A stretch of 64,000 bases of DNA from Eutreptiella sp. 'Long Island Sound 2002' (GCA_964036045.1 OZ038397.1:22846032-22910031), one strand, 5' to 3'. Counted from the stretch's first letter, positions 1-12,583 are shown. Notes: generated from the sequence alone by a model not told the origin. Program-made: numbers and translations.

Positions 1-115
1 AAAAAAAAAAAAAAAAAAACCTCCGATTCTGGTTTTCCACGAAACGAGAATTCTCGGATAAAAAAAAAAAAAAATTCTCCGATTCTGGTTTTCCACAATA
101 CGAGAATTCTCCCGT

Positions 116-132
116 TCCCGTTTTCCACAAAA
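116..132 (-). other. Decayed CENP-B-box-like site (CpG to CpA)
   Basis: The minus strand reads TTTTGTGGAAAACGGGA. One essential base differs: TTCG has become TTTG, a CpG transition. The same decayed form is at 4868, 12718, 14062, 20204 and 38911. Confidence 0.6.
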
Positions 133-189
133 CGAGAATTCTCGGAAAAAAAAAAAAAAAAAATTCTCCGATTCTGGTTTTCCACAATA

Positions 190-225
190 CGAGAATTCTC
201 GGTTCCACAATACGAGAATTCTCGG
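190..225 (+). repeat. Fused monomer junction without A-run
   Basis: Two palindromes are joined by GGTTCCACAATA: the tail and the first half of the next core are missing. The A-run that follows carries a T (AAAAAATAAAA). Seven other copies share this join, so it arose once and spread. Confidence 0.8.
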
Positions 226-1559
226 ATAAAAAATAAAAAAAAAAAAAAAATCTCCAATTCCGGTTTTTCACAAAACGAGAATTCTTGGATAAAAAAAAAA
301 AAAAATTCTCCAATTCCGGTTTTCCACAAAACGAGAATTCTCGGATAAAAAAAAAAAAAAAAATTCTTGGATTCTGGTTTTCCACAATACGAGAATTCTC
401 GGATAAAAAAAAAAAAAAAAAAAAATTCTCCGATTCTGGTTTTCCACAAAACGAGAATTCTCGGATAAAAAAAAAAAATAAAAAATTGTCCGATTCCGGT
501 TTTCCACAATACGAGAATTCTCGGATAAAAAAAAAAAAAAAATTCTCCAATTCAAGTTTTCCACAAAACGAGAAATCTCGGATTAAAAAAAAAAAAAAAA
601 AAAAAAATTCTCCGATTCTGGTTTTCCCCAATACAAGAATTCTCGGATAAAAAAAAAAAAAAAAAAAATTCTCCAATTCTGGTTTTCCACAAAACGTGAA
701 ATCTCGGATAAAAAAAAACAAAAAAAAAAAAATTCTCCGATTCTGGGTTTCCACAATACGAGAATTCTCGGATAAAAAAAAAAAAAAAAAATTCTCCAAT
801 TCTGGTTTTCCACAAAACGTGAAATCTCGGATTAAAAAAAAAAAAAAAAAAATTCTCCGATTCAGGTTTTCCACAATACGAGAATTCTCGGATAAAAAAA
901 AAAAAAAATTCTCCAATTCTGGTTTTTCACAAAACGAGAATTCTCGGATAAAAAAAAAAAAAAAAAAAAAAGAATTCTCCGATTCTAGTTATCCCAAATA
1001 CGAGAATTCTCGGATAAAAAAAAAAAAAAAATTCTCCAATTCTGGTTTTCCACAAAACGAGAAATCTCGGATTAAAAAAAAGAAAAAAAAAAAAAATTCT
1101 CCGATTCTGGTTTTCCACAATACGAGAATTCTCGGATAAAAAAAAAAAAAAATTCTCCAATTCTGGTTTTTCACAAAACGAGAATTCTCGGATAAAAGAA
1201 AAAAAAAAAAAAAAAATTCTCCGATTTCAGCTTTCCACGAAACGAGAATGCTCGGATAAAAAAAAAAACAAAAAAAAAAAAATTCTCCGATTCTGGTTTT
1301 CCACAATACGAGATTTCTCGGATGAAAAAAAAGAAAAAAAAAAATTCTCCAATTCCAGTTTTCCACAAAACATGAAATCTCGGATTAAAAAAAGAAAAAA
1401 AAAAATTCTCCGATTCTGGTTTTCCCCAAAACGAGAATTCTCGGATAAAAAAAAAAAAAAATTCTCCAATTCTGGTTTTCCACAATACGAGAATTCTCGG
1501 ATAAAAAAAAAAAAAAAAATTCTCCAATTCTGGTTTTCCACAAAACGTGAAATCTCGGA

Positions 1560-1904
1560 TTAAAAAAAAAAAAAAAATTCTCCAATTCTGGTTTGCCCCA
1601 ATACGAGAATTCTCGGATAAAAAAAAAAAAAAAATTCTCCAATTCCGGTTTTCCACAAAACGTGAAATCTCGGATTAAAAAAAAAAAAAAAATTCTCCGA
1701 TTCTGGTTTTCCACAATACGAGAATTCTCGGATAAAAAAAAAAAAAAAAATTCTCCAATTCTGGTTTTCCACAAAACGAGAATTCTCGGATAAAAAAAAA
1801 AAAAATTGTCCGATTCCGGTTTTCCACAATAGGAGAATTCTCGGATAAAAAAAAAAAAAAAATTCTCCAATTCAAGTTTTCCACAAAACGAGAAATCTCG
1901 GATT

Positions 1905-1935
<31 letters not shown>

Positions 1936-4740
1936 GATTCTGGTTTTCCCCGACACGAGAACTCTCGGATAAAAAAAAAAAAAAAAATTCTCCAATTCTG
2001 GTTTTCCACAAAACGTGAAATCTCGGATTAAAAAAAAAAAAAAAAAAAATTCTCCTATTCTGGTTTTCCACAATACGAGAATTCTCGGATAAAAAAAAAA
2101 AAAAAATTCTCCAATTCTGGTTTTCCACAAAACGTGAAATCTCGGATTAAAAAAAAAAAAAAAAAAATTCTCCGATTCTGGTTTTCCACAATACGAGAAT
2201 TCTCGGATAAAAAAAAAAAAAAAAAATTCTCCAATTCTGGTTTTTCACAAAACGAGAATTCTCGGATAAAAAAAAAAAAAAAAAATTTCTCCGATTCCGG
2301 TTTTCCCAAATACGAGAATTCTCGGATAAAAAAAAAAAAAAAATTCTCCAATTCTGGTTTTCCACAAAACGAGAAATCTCGGATTAAAAAAAAGAAAAAA
2401 AAAAAAAATTCTCCGATTCTGGTTTTCCACAATACGAGAATTCTCGGATAAAAAAAAAAAAAATTCTCCAATTCTGGTTTTTCACAAAACGAGAATTCTC
2501 GGATAAAAAAAAAAAACAAAAAAAAAAAATTCTCCGATTCTGGTTTTCCACAATACGAGATTTCTCGGATAAAAAAAAAGAAAAAAAATTCTCCAATTCC
2601 AGTTTTCCACAAAACGAGAAATCTCGGATTAAAAAAAGAAAAAAAAAAAAAATTCTCCGATTCTGGTTTTCCCCAATACGAGAATTCTCGGATAAAAAAA
2701 AAAAAAAATTCTCCAATTCTGGCTTTTCACAAAACGAGAATTCTCGGAGAAAAAAAAAAAATTTTTTTTAAATTCTGGTTTTCCACAATAGGAGAATTCT
2801 CGGCTAAAAAAAAAAAAAATTCTCCAATTCTGGTTTTCCACAATACAAGAATTCTCGGATAAAAAAAAAAAAAAAAAAAAAATCCTCCGATTCCGGTTTT
2901 CCACAATACGAGAATTCTCGGATAAGAAAAAAAAAAAAAAATTCTCCAATTCAAGTTTTCCACAAAACGAGAAATCTCGGATTAAAAAAAAAAAAAAAAA
3001 AAAAAATTCTCCGATTCTGGTTTTCCACAATACGAGAATTCTCGGATAAAAAAAAAAAAAAAATTCTCCAATTCGAATTTTTTTACAAAACGAGAATTCT
3101 CGGATTAAAAAAAAAAAAAAAAAATTCTCCGATTCTGGTTTTCCACAATACGAGAATTCTCGGATAAAAAAAAAAAAAATTCTCCAATTCTGGTTTTTCA
3201 CAAAACGAGAATTGTCGGATAAAAAAAAAAAAAAAAATCTCCGATTTTGGTTTTCCACAATACGTGATTTCTCGGATAAAAAAAAAAAAAAATTTCTCCA
3301 ATTCCAGTTTTCCACAAAACGAGAAATCTCGGATTAAAAAAAGAAAAAAAAAAAAAAAAATTCTCCGATTCTGGTTTTCCCCAATACGAGAATTCTCGGA
3401 TAAAAAAAAAAAAAAAAATTCTCCAATTCTGGTTTTTCACAAAACGAGAATTCTCGGAGAAAAAAAAAAAAAATTTTGGATTCTGGTTTTCCAAAATAGG
3501 AGAATTCTCGGCTAAAAAAAAAAAAAAAATTCTCCAATTCTGGTTTTCCACAATACGAGAATTCTGGGATAAAAAAAAAAAAAAAATCCTCCGATTCCGG
3601 TTTTCCACAATACGAGATTTCTCGGATAAGAAAAAAAAAAAAAATTCTCCGATTCCGGTTTTCCACAAAACGAGAAATCTCGGATTAAAAAAAAAAAAAA
3701 AAAAAAAAATTCTCCGATTCCGGTTTTCCACAACACGAGAATTCTCGGATAAAAAAAAAAAAAAAATTCTCCAATTCTGGTTTTTCACAAAACGAGAATT
3801 CTCGGATAAAAAAAAAAAGAAAAAATTCTCCGATTTTGGTTTTCCACGAAACGAGAATTCTCGGATAAAAAAAAAAAAAAAAAAAAATTCTCCGATTCTG
3901 GTTTTCCACAACACGAGATTTCTCGGATAAAAAAAAAAAAAAAAACAATTCTCCAATTCCAGTTTTCCACAAAACGAGAAATCTCGGATTAAAAAAAGGG
4001 AAAAAAAAAATTTCTCCGATTCTGGTTTTCCCCAATACGAGAATTCTCGGATAAAAAAAAAAAAAAAAAATTCTCCAAATCTGGTTTTTCACAAAACGAG
4101 AATTCTCGGAGAAAAAAAAAAAAAAAATTTTTGGAATCCTGGTTTTCCACAATGAGAGAATTCTCGGCTAAAAAAAAAAAAAAAAAAAATTCTCCAATTC
4201 TGGTTTTCCACAATACGAGAATTCTCGGATAAAAAGAAAAAAAAAAAAAAAATCCTCCGATTCCGGTTTTCCACAATACGAGAATTCTCGGATAAAAAAA
4301 AAAAAAAAAATTCTCCAATTCTGGTTTTTCACAAAACGAGAATTCTCGGATATCAAAAAAAAAAAAAAAAAAATTCTCCGATTTTGGTTTTCCACGAAAC
4401 GAGAATCCTCGGATTACAAAAAAAAAAAAAAAAAAAATTCTCCAATTCCGGTTTTCCACAAAACGAGAAATCTCGGATTGAAAAAAGAAAAAAAAAAAAA
4501 AAATTCTCCGATTCTGGTTTTCCCCAATACGAGAATTCTCGGATAAAAAAAAAAAAAAAATTCTCCAATTCCGGTCTTTCACAAAACGAGAATTCTCGGA
4601 GAAAAAAAAAAAATTTTTTTTTGGATTCCAGTTTTCCACAATAGGAGAATTCTCGGCTAAAAAAAAAAAAAAAAATTCTCCAATTCTGGTTTTCCACAAT
4701 ACGAGAATTCTCCCGTTCCCGTTTTCCACGAAACGAGAAT
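1560..4740 (+). repeat. Block repeated at 9545-12590 and 17700-20130
   Basis: Landmarks in fixed order are TTGTCCGATTCCGG with AATAGGAG (about 1806), CCCCGACACGAGAACTCTCGG (about 1948), and A-run/T-run junction monomers at about 2761, 3474, 4130 and 4615. The same series recurs at about 9659, 9799, 10611, 11320, 11979 and 12462 (offset about 7,850). The later part recurs a third time at about 18169, 18874, 19526 and 20007. The GACACGAGAACTC variant appears again only near 60568. Confidence 0.8.
4717..4733 (-). other. CENP-B-box-like motif
   Basis: The minus strand reads TTTCGTGGAAAACGGGA. All nine essential bases of the CENP-B box (NTTCGNNNNANNCGGGN) are present, and 15 of 17 positions fit the human consensus. 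It lies in a fused double monomer with no A-run, where CCCGTTCCCG replaces the tail and the next core start. Binding by a CENP-B-like protein is inference. Confidence 0.7.
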
Positions 4741-4867
4741 TCTCGGAAAAAAAAAAAAAAAAAAAAAAAAACCTCCGATTCTGGTTTTCCACGAAACGAG
4801 AATTCTCGGATAAAAAAAAAAAAAAATTCTCCGATTCTGGTTTTCCACAATACGAGAATTCTCCCGT

Positions 4868-4884
4868 TCCCGTTTTCCACAAAA
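4868..4884 (-). other. Decayed CENP-B-box-like site (CpG to CpA)
   Basis: Same form as at 116, 151 bp downstream of the intact site at 4717. Confidence 0.6.
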
Positions 4885-4941
4885 CGAGAATTCTCGGAAA
4901 AAAAAAAAAAAAAAATTCTCCGATTCTGGTTTTCCACAATA

Positions 4942-4977
4942 CGAGAATTCTCGGTTCCACAATACGAGAATTCTCGG
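4942..4977 (+). repeat. Fused monomer junction without A-run
   Basis: Copy of the 190-225 join with the same T-interrupted A-run after it. Confidence 0.8.
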
Positions 4978-6299
4978 ATAAAAAATAAAAAAAAAAAAAA
5001 AATCTCCAATTCCGGTTTTTCACAAAACGAGAATTCTTGGATAAAAAAAAAAAAAAAATTCTCCAATTCCGGTTTTCCACAAAACGAGAATTCTCGGATA
5101 AAAAAAAAAAAAAAAATTCTTGGATTCTGGTTTTCCACAATACGAGAATTCTCGGATAAAAAAAAAAAAAAAAAAAAATTCTCCGATTCTGGTTTTCCAC
5201 AAAACGAGAATTCTCGGATAAAAAAAAAAAATAAAAAATTGTCCGATTCCGGTTTTCCACAATACGAGAATTCTCGGATAAAAAAAAAAAAAAAAATTCT
5301 CCAATTCAAGTTTTCCACAAAACGAGAAATCTCGGATTAAAAAAAAAAAAAAAAAAAAAATTCTCCGATTCTGGTTTTCCCCAATACAAGAATTCTCGGA
5401 TAAAAAAAAAAAAAAAAAAAATTCTCCAATTCTGGTTTTCCACAAAACGTGAAATCTCGGATAAAAAAAAACAAAAAAAAAAAAAATTCTCCGATTCTGG
5501 GTTTCCACAATACGAGAATTCTCGGATAAAAAAAAAAAAAAAAAATTCTCCAATTCTGGTTTTCCACAAAACGTGAAATCTCGGATTAAAAAAAAAAAAA
5601 AAAAAAATTCTCCGATTCAGGTTTTCCACAATACGAGAATTCTCGGATAAAAAAAAAAAAAAAATTCTCCAATTCTGGTTTTTCACAAAACGAGAATTCT
5701 CGGATAAAAAAAAAAAAAAAAAAAAAAGAATTCTCCGATTCTAGTTATCCCAAATACGAGAATTCTCGGATAAAAAAAAAAAAAAAATTCTCCAATTCTG
5801 GTTTTCCACAAAACGAGAAATCTCGGATTAAAAAAAAGAAAAAAAAAAAAAATTCTCCGATTCTGGTTTTCCACAATACGAGAATTCTCGGATAAAAAAA
5901 AAAAAAAATTCTCCAATTCTGGTTTTTCACAAAACGAGAATTCTCGGATAAAAGAAAAAAAAAAAAAAAAAATTCTCCGATTTCAGCTTTCCACGAAACG
6001 AGAATGCTCGGATAAAAAAAAAAACAAAAAAAAAAAAATTCTCCGATTCTGGTTTTCCACAATACGAGATTTCTCGGATGAAAAAAAAGAAAAAAAAAAA
6101 TTCTCCAATTCCAGTTTTCCACAAAACATGAAATCTCGGATTAAAAAAAGAAAAAAAAAAAATTCTCCGATTCTGGTTTTCCCCAAAACGAGAATTCTCG
6201 GATAAAAAAAAAAAAAAATTCTCCAATTCTGGTTTTCCACAATACGAGAATTCTCGGATAAAAAAAAAAAAAAAAATTCTCCAATTCTGGTTTTCCACA

Positions 6300-8190
6300 A
6301 AACGTGAAATCTCGGATTAAAAAAAAAAAAAAAATTCTCCGATTCTGGTTTTCCACAATACGAGGATTCTCGGATAAAAAAAAAAAAAAAATTCTCCAAT
6401 TCTGGTTTTTCACAAAACGAGATTTCTCGGATAAAAAAAAAAAAAGAAAAAGAAAATTCTCCGATTCTGGTTTTCCCAAATACGAGAATTCTCGGATAAA
6501 AAAAAAAAAAAAAAAATTCTCCAATTCTGGTTTTCCACAAAACGAGAAATCTCGGATTAAAAAAAAGAACAAAAAAAAAAATTCTCCGATTCTGGTTTTC
6601 CACAATACGAGAAGTCTCGGATAAAAAAAAAAAAAAAATTCTCCAATTCTGGTTTTTCACAAAACGAGAATTCTCGGATAAAAAAAAAAAACAAAAAAAA
6701 AATTCTCCGATTCTGGTTTTCCACAATACGAGATTTCTCGGATAAAAAAAAAGAAGAAAAAAAAATTCTCCAATTCCAGTTTTCCACAAAACGAGAAATC
6801 TCGGATTAAAAAAAGAAAAAAAAAAAAAAAATTCTCCGTTTCTGGTTTTCCCCAATAAGAGAATTCTCGGATAAAAAAAAAAAAAAATTCTCCAATTCTG
6901 GCTTTTCACAAAACGAGAATTCTCGGAGAAAAACAAAAAAAAAAAATTTTGGATTCTGGTTTTCCACAATAGGAGAATTCTCGGCTAAAAAAAAAAAAAA
7001 AAATTCTCCAATTCTGGTTTTCCACAATACGAGAATTCTCGGATAAAAAAAAAAAAAAAAAAAATCCTCCGATTCCGGTTTTCCACAATACGAGAATTCT
7101 CGGATAAGAAAAAAAAAAAAATTCTCCAATTCAAGTTTTCCACAACACGAGAAATCTCGGATTGAAAAAAAAAAAAAAAAAAAAAATTCTCCGATTCTGG
7201 TTTTCCACAATACGAGAATTCTCGGATAAAAAAAAAAAAAAAAAAAATTCTCCAATTCTGGTTTTTCACAAAACGAGAATTCTCGGATTAAAAAAAAAAA
7301 AAAAAAAAATTCTCCGATTCTGGTTTGCCACAATACGCGAATTCTCGGATAAAAAAAAAAAAAAAAAAATTCTGCAATTCTGGTTTTTCACAAAACGAGA
7401 ATTGTCGGATAAAAAAAGAAAAAAAAAAAATCTCCGATTTTGGTTTTCCACAATACGAGATTTCTCGGATAAAAAAAAAAAAAGAAAAAAATTCTCCAAT
7501 TCTAGTTTTCCACAAAACGAGAAATCTCGGATTAAAAAAAGAAAAAAAAAAAAATTCTCCAATTCTGGTTTTTCACAAAACGAGAATTCTCGGAGAAAAA
7601 AAAAAAATTTTTTTTTGGATTCTGGTTTTCCACAATAGGAGAATTCTCGGCTAAAAAAAAAAAAAAAAAAATCTCCAATTCTGGTTTTCCACAATACGAG
7701 AATTCTCGGATAAAAAAAAAAAAAAAAAAAAATCCTCCGATTCCGGTTTTCCACAATACGAGAATTCTCGGATAAGAAAAAAAAAAAAAAAAATTCTCCA
7801 ATTCAAGTTTTCCACAAAACGAGAAATCTCGGATTAAAAAAAAAAAAAAAAAAAAAAAATTCTCCGATTCTGGTTTTCCACGATACGAGAATGCTCGGAT
7901 AAAAAAAAAAAAAAAATTCTCCAATTCTGGTTTTTCACAAAACGAGAATTCTCGGATAAAAAAAAAAAAAAAAAATTCTCCGATTTTGGTTTTCCACGAA
8001 ACGAGAATTCTCGGATAAAAAAAAAAAAAAAAATCCTCCGATTCCGGTTTTCCACAATACGAGAATTCTCGGATAAGAAAAAAAAAAAAAACAATTCTCC
8101 AATTCCAGTTTTCCACAAAACGAGAAATCTCGGATTAAAAAAAGAAAAAAAAAAAAAAAATTCTCCGATGCTGGTTTTCCCCAATACGAG
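6300..8190 (+). repeat. Block repeated at 36360-38280 and 58020-59200
   Basis: The marker monomer with CGAGAAGTCTCGG occurs only at about 6613, 36671 and 58329. It is followed in all three places by the same order of variants, including TTTGCCACAATACGCGAATTC (7325, 37387, 58870) and TTCTGCAATTCTGG or its TTCCGCAATTC form (7371, 37433, 58917). Offsets are about 30,060 and 21,660 bp. Individual monomers have been gained or lost in each copy. Confidence 0.8.
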
Positions 8191-9545
8191 AATTCTCGGA
8201 TAAAAAAAAAAAAAAATTCTCCAATTCTGGTTTTTCACAAAACGAGAATTCTCGGAGAAAAAAAAAAATTTTGGATTCTGGTTTTCCACAATGAGAGAAT
8301 TCTCGGCTAAAAAAAAAAAAAAAAATTCTCCAATTCTTGTTTTCCACAATACGAGAATTCTCGGATAAAAAAAAAAAAAAAAAAATCCTCCGATTCCGGT
8401 TTTCCACAATACGAGAATTCTCGGATAAGAAAAAAAAAAAATTCTCCAATTCGAGTTTTTCACAAAACGAGAATTCTCGGATAAAAAAAAAAAATTTTTG
8501 GATTCTGGTTTTCCACAATGAGAGAATTCTCGGCTAAAAAAAAAAAAAAAAATTCTCCAATTCTTGTTTTCCACAATACGAGAATTCTCGGATAAAAAAA
8601 AAAAAAAAAAAAAAATCCTCCGATTCCGGTTTTCCACAGTACGAGAATTCTTGGATAAGAAAAAAAAAAAAAATTCTCCAATTCTGGTTTTTCACAAAAC
8701 GAGAATTCTCGGATAAAAAGAAAAAAAAAAAAATTCTCCGATTTTGGTTTTCCACGAAACGAGAATTCTCGGATAAAAAAAAAAACAAAAAAAAAATTCT
8801 CCGATTCTGGTTTTCCACAAAACGAGAAATCTCGGATTAAAAAAAAGAAAAAAAAAGAAAATTCTCCGATTCTGGTTTTCCACAATACGAGAATTCTCGG
8901 ATAAAAAAAAAAAAAAAAAAAATTCTCCAATTCTGGTTTTTCACAAAACGAGAATTCTCGGATAAAAAAAAAAAACAAAAAAAAAAAATTCTCCGATTGT
9001 GGTTTTCCACAATATGAGATTTCTCGGGTAAAAAAAAGAAAAAAAAATTCTCCAATTCCAGTTTTCCACAAAACGAGAAATCTCGGATTAAAAAAAGAAA
9101 AAAAAAAAAAAAAATTCTCCGATTCTGGTTTTCCCAAATACGGGAATTCTCGGATAAAAAAAAAAAAAAAAAAATTCTCCAATTCTGGTTTTCCACAAAA
9201 CGAGAAATCTCGGATTAAAAAAAAGAAAAAAAAAAATTTCTCCGATTCCGGTTTTCCACAATACGAGAATTCTCGGATAAAAAAAAAAAAAAAATTCTCC
9301 AATTCTGGTTTTTCACAAAACGAGAATTCTCGGATAAAATAAAAAAAAAAAAAAAAAATTCTCCGATTTCAGTTTTCAGCGAAACGAGAATTCTCGGATA
9401 AAAAAAAAAACAAAAAAAAAATTCTCCGATTCTGGTTTTCCACAATACGAGATTTCTCGGATAAAAAAAAAGAAAAAAAAAATTCTCCAATTCAAGTTTT
9501 CCACAAAACGAGAAATCTCGGATTAAAAAAAAAAAAAAAAAAATT
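8190..9545 (+). repeat. Satellite block with a ~226-bp tandem duplication
   Basis: About 8215-8440 and 8442-8670 are tandem copies of four monomers. Each has an A-run/T-run junction (8269 and 8494), a monomer with AATGAGAG, a monomer with CCAATTCTTGTTTTCC (8331 and 8558) and CCTCCGATTCCGG. A related single copy is at about 59520-59760. The rest is ordinary A/B dimers with A-runs interrupted by single C or G. Confidence 0.7.
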
Positions 9546-9757
9546 CTCCGATTCTGGTTTGCCCCAATACGAGAATTCTCGGATAAAAAAAAAAAAAATT
9601 CTCCAATTCTGGTTTTCCACAAAACGAGAATTCTCGGATAAAAAAAAAAAAAAAAAATTGTCCGATTCCGGTTTTCCACAATAGGAGAATTCTCGGATAA
9701 AAAAAAAAAAAAAAATTCTCCAATTCAAGTTTTCCACAAAACGAGAAATCTCGGATT

Positions 9758-9788
<31 letters not shown>

Positions 9789-12349
9789 GATTCTGGTTTT
9801 CCCCGACACGAGAACTCTCGGATAAAAAAAAAAAAAAAAATTCTCCAATTCTGGTTTTCCACAAAACGTGAAATCTCGGATTAAAAAAAAAAAAAAAAAA
9901 AAATTCTCCTATTCTGGTTTTCCACAATACGAGAATTCTCGGATAAAAAAAAAAAAAAAAATTCTCCAATTCTGGTTTTCCACAAAACGTGAAATCTCGG
10001 ATTAAAAAAAAAAAAAAATTCTCCGATTCTGGTTTTCCACAATACGAGAATTCTCGGATAAAAAAAAAAAAAAAATTCTCCAATTCTGGTTTTTCACAAA
10101 ACGAGAATTCTCGGATAAAAAAAAAAAAAAAAAAAATTTCTCCGATTCCGGTTTTCCCAAATACGAGAATTCTCGGATAAAAAAAAAAAAAAATTCTCCA
10201 ATTCTGGTTTTCCACAAAACGAGAAATCTCGGATTAAAAAAAAGAAAAAAAAAAAAATTCTCCGATTCTGGTTTTCCACAATACGAGAATTCTCGGATAA
10301 AAAAAAAAAAAAATTCTCCAATTCTGGTTTTTCACAAAACGAGAATTCTCGGATAAAAAAAAAAAACAAAAAAAAAAAAATTCTCCGATTCTGGTTTTCC
10401 ACAATACGAGATTTCTCGGATAAAAAAAAAGAAAAAAAAATTCTCCAATTCCAGTTTTCCACAAAACGAGAAATCTCGGATTAAAAAAAGAAAAAAAAAA
10501 AAAATTCTCCGATTCTGGTTTTCCCCAATACGAGAATTCTCGGATAAAAAAAAAAAAATTCTCCAATTCGGGCTTTTCACAAAACGAGAATTCTCGGAGA
10601 AAAAAAAAAATTTTTTTTTGGATTCTGGTTTTCCACAATAGGAGAATTCTCGGCTAAAAAAAAAAAAAAAAATTCTCCAATTCTGGTTTTCCACAATACA
10701 AGAATTCTCGGATAAAAAAAAAAAAAAAAAAAATCCTCCGATTCCGGTTTTCCACAATACGAGAATTCTCGGATAAGAAAAAAAAAAAAAAATTCTCCAA
10801 TTCAAGTTTTCCACAAAACGAGAAATCTCGGATTAAAAAAAAAAAAAAAAAAAAAAAATTCTCCGATTCTGGTTTTCCACAATACGAGAATTCTCGGATA
10901 AAAAAAAAAAAAAAATTCTCCAATTCTGGTTTTTCACAAAACGAGAATTCTCGGATTAAAAAAAAAAAAAAAAAATTCTCCGATTCTGGTTTTCCACAAT
11001 ACGAGAATTCTCGGATAAAAAAAAAAAAAAAATTCTCCAATTCTGGTTTTTCACAAAACGAGAATTGTCGGATAAAAAAAAAAAAAAAATCTCCGATTTT
11101 GGTTTTCCACAATACGTGATTTCTCGGATAAAAAAAAAAAAAAATTCTCCAATTCCAGTTTTCCACAAAACGAGAAATCTCGGATTAAAAAAAGAAAAAA
11201 AAAAAAAAATTCTCCGATTCTGGTTTTCCCCAATACGAGAATTCTCGGATAAAAAAAAAAAAAAAAATTCTCCAATTCTGGTTTTTCACAAAACGAGAAT
11301 TCTCGGAGAAAAAAAAAATTTTTTTGGATTCTGGTTTTCCAAAATAGGAGAATTCTCGGCTAAAAAAAAAAAAAAAATTCTCCAATTCTGGTTTTCCACA
11401 ATACGAGAATTCTGGGATAAAAAAAAAAAAAAAATCCTCCGATTCCGGTTTTCCACAATACGAGATTTCTCGGATAAGAAAAAAAAAAAAAAATTCTCCG
11501 ATTCCGGTTTTCCACAAAACGAGAAATCTCAGATTAAAAAAAAAAAAAAAAAAAAAAATTCTCCGATTCTGGTTTTCCACGATACGAGAATTCTCGGATA
11601 AAAAAAAAAAAAAAATTCTCCAATTCTGGTTTTTCACAAAACGAGAATTCTCGGATAAAAAAAAAAAAAAAAAAAATTCTCCGATTTTGGTTTTCCACGA
11701 AACGAGAATTCTCGGATAAAAAAAAAAAAAAAAAAAAAATTCTCCGATTCTGGTTTTCCACAACACGAGATTTCTCGGATAAAAAAAAAAAAAAAAACAA
11801 TTCTCCAATTCCAGTTTTCCACAAAACGAGAAATCTCGGATTAAAAAAAGGGAAAAAAAAATTTCTCCGATTCTGGTTTTGCCCAATACGAGAATTCTCG
11901 GATAAAAAAAAAAAAAAAAATTCTCCAAATCTGGTTTTTCACAAAACGAGAATTCTCGGAGAAAAAAAAAAAAAAAAATTTTTGGATTCTGGTTTTCCAC
12001 AATGAGAGAATTCTCGGCTAAAAAAAAAAAAAAAAAAATTCTCCAATTCTGGTTTTCCACAATACGAGAATTCTCGGATAAAAAGAAAAAAAAAAAAAAA
12101 AAATCCTCCGATTCCGGTTTTCCACAATACGAGAATTCTCGGATAAAAAAAAAAAAAAAATTCTCCAATTCTGGTTTTTCACAAAACGAGAATTCTCGGA
12201 TATCAAAAAAAAAAAAAAAAAAATTCTCCGATTTTGGTTTTCCACGAAACGAGAATCCTCGGATAAAAAAAAAAAAAAAAAAAAAATTCTCCAATTCCAG
12301 TTTTCCACAAAACGAGAAATCTCGGATTGAAAAAAGAAAAAAAAAAAAA
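9545..12349 (+). repeat. Second copy of the 1560-4740 block
   Basis: It keeps the landmark order of 1560-4740 at an offset of about 7,850 bp, including GACACGAGAACTC near 9799 and TTCTCCTATTCTGG near 9904. Its right end runs without a break into the 1.34-kb tandem pair. Confidence 0.8.
10859..10975 (+). repeat. Representative A-B dimer (type monomers)
   Basis: This stretch shows the basic alternation. The A monomer (10859-10915, 57 bp) has CCGATTCTGG, TTTTCCACAATACG and the palindrome CGAGAATTCTCG, then GGATA and 16 A. The B monomer (10916-10975, 60 bp) has CCAATTCTGG, TTTTTCACAAAACG, the same palindrome, then GGATTA and A. A and B differ mainly at CCGA/CCAA, CCAC/TCAC and AATACG/AAAACG. B subtypes elsewhere carry TTCAAG or TTCCAG with CGAGAAATCTCGG, or CGTGAAATCTCGG. 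The functional repeat unit is therefore a dimer of about 117-122 bp. Confidence 0.9.
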
Positions 12350-12447
12350 AAATTCTCCGATTCTGGTTTTCCCCAATACGAGAATTCTCGGATAAAAAAA
12401 AAAAAATTCTCCAATTCCGGTCTTTCACAAAACGAGAATTCTCGGAG

Positions 12448-12471
12448 AAAAAAAAAAAAAATTTTTTTTTT
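12448..12471. repeat. A14T10 junction
   Basis: An A-run of 14 is followed directly by a T-run of 10, then GGATTCCAG. The T-run replaces the first bases of the core. It is a perfect inverted repeat with 10-bp arms, one of the longest of about 40 such junctions in the window. Confidence 0.85.
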
Positions 12472-12566
12472 GGATTCCAGTTTTCCACAATAGGAGAATT
12501 CTCGGCTAAAAAAAAAAAAAAAAAATTCTCCAATTCTGGTTTTCCACAATACGAGAATTCTCCCGT

Positions 12567-12583
12567 TCCCGTTTTCCACGAAA
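12567..12583 (-). other. CENP-B-box-like motif
   Basis: Same 17 bases as the site at 4717 (essential bases intact, 15 of 17 to human). It is in copy 1 of the 1.34-kb tandem pair, with a decayed box 151 bp downstream. Confidence 0.7.

Larger units (their letters stand above)
1..1560 (+). repeat. Block duplicated at 4750-6300
   Basis: This block starts inside a monomer pair with CACGAAACG and continues through the fused monomer at 190-225 to a B variant with CAAAACATGAAATCTCGG at about 1371. The same order of variants recurs about 4,752-4,755 bp downstream (fused monomer at 4942-4977, ACATGAAATC at about 6126). Copies diverge after about 1560, where the left one carries GGTTTGCCCCAATACG and the right one an A monomer with CGAGGATTCTCGG. 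Confidence 0.8.
4740..6300 (+). repeat. Second copy of the 1-1560 block
   Basis: It carries the same ordered variants as 1-1560: CCTCCGATTCTGG with CACGAAACG at 4771, a decayed CENP-B-box-like site at 4868, the fused monomer at 4942 and CAAAACATGAAATC near 6126. The 5300-5920 part also matches 13180-13700, 14520-15040, 15850-16450, 20650-21180 and 22100-22650, so it is one of the most re-used segments. Confidence 0.8.

Noticed and set aside
225-245. AATAAA polyadenylation signals in T-interrupted A-runs
   Set aside because: They are expected by chance in A-runs with a T and have no transcription unit upstream.
285-650. Plus-strand Lys-rich open frames
   Set aside because: Poly-Lys from A-runs plus the core read in two open frames; no sign of a real protein.
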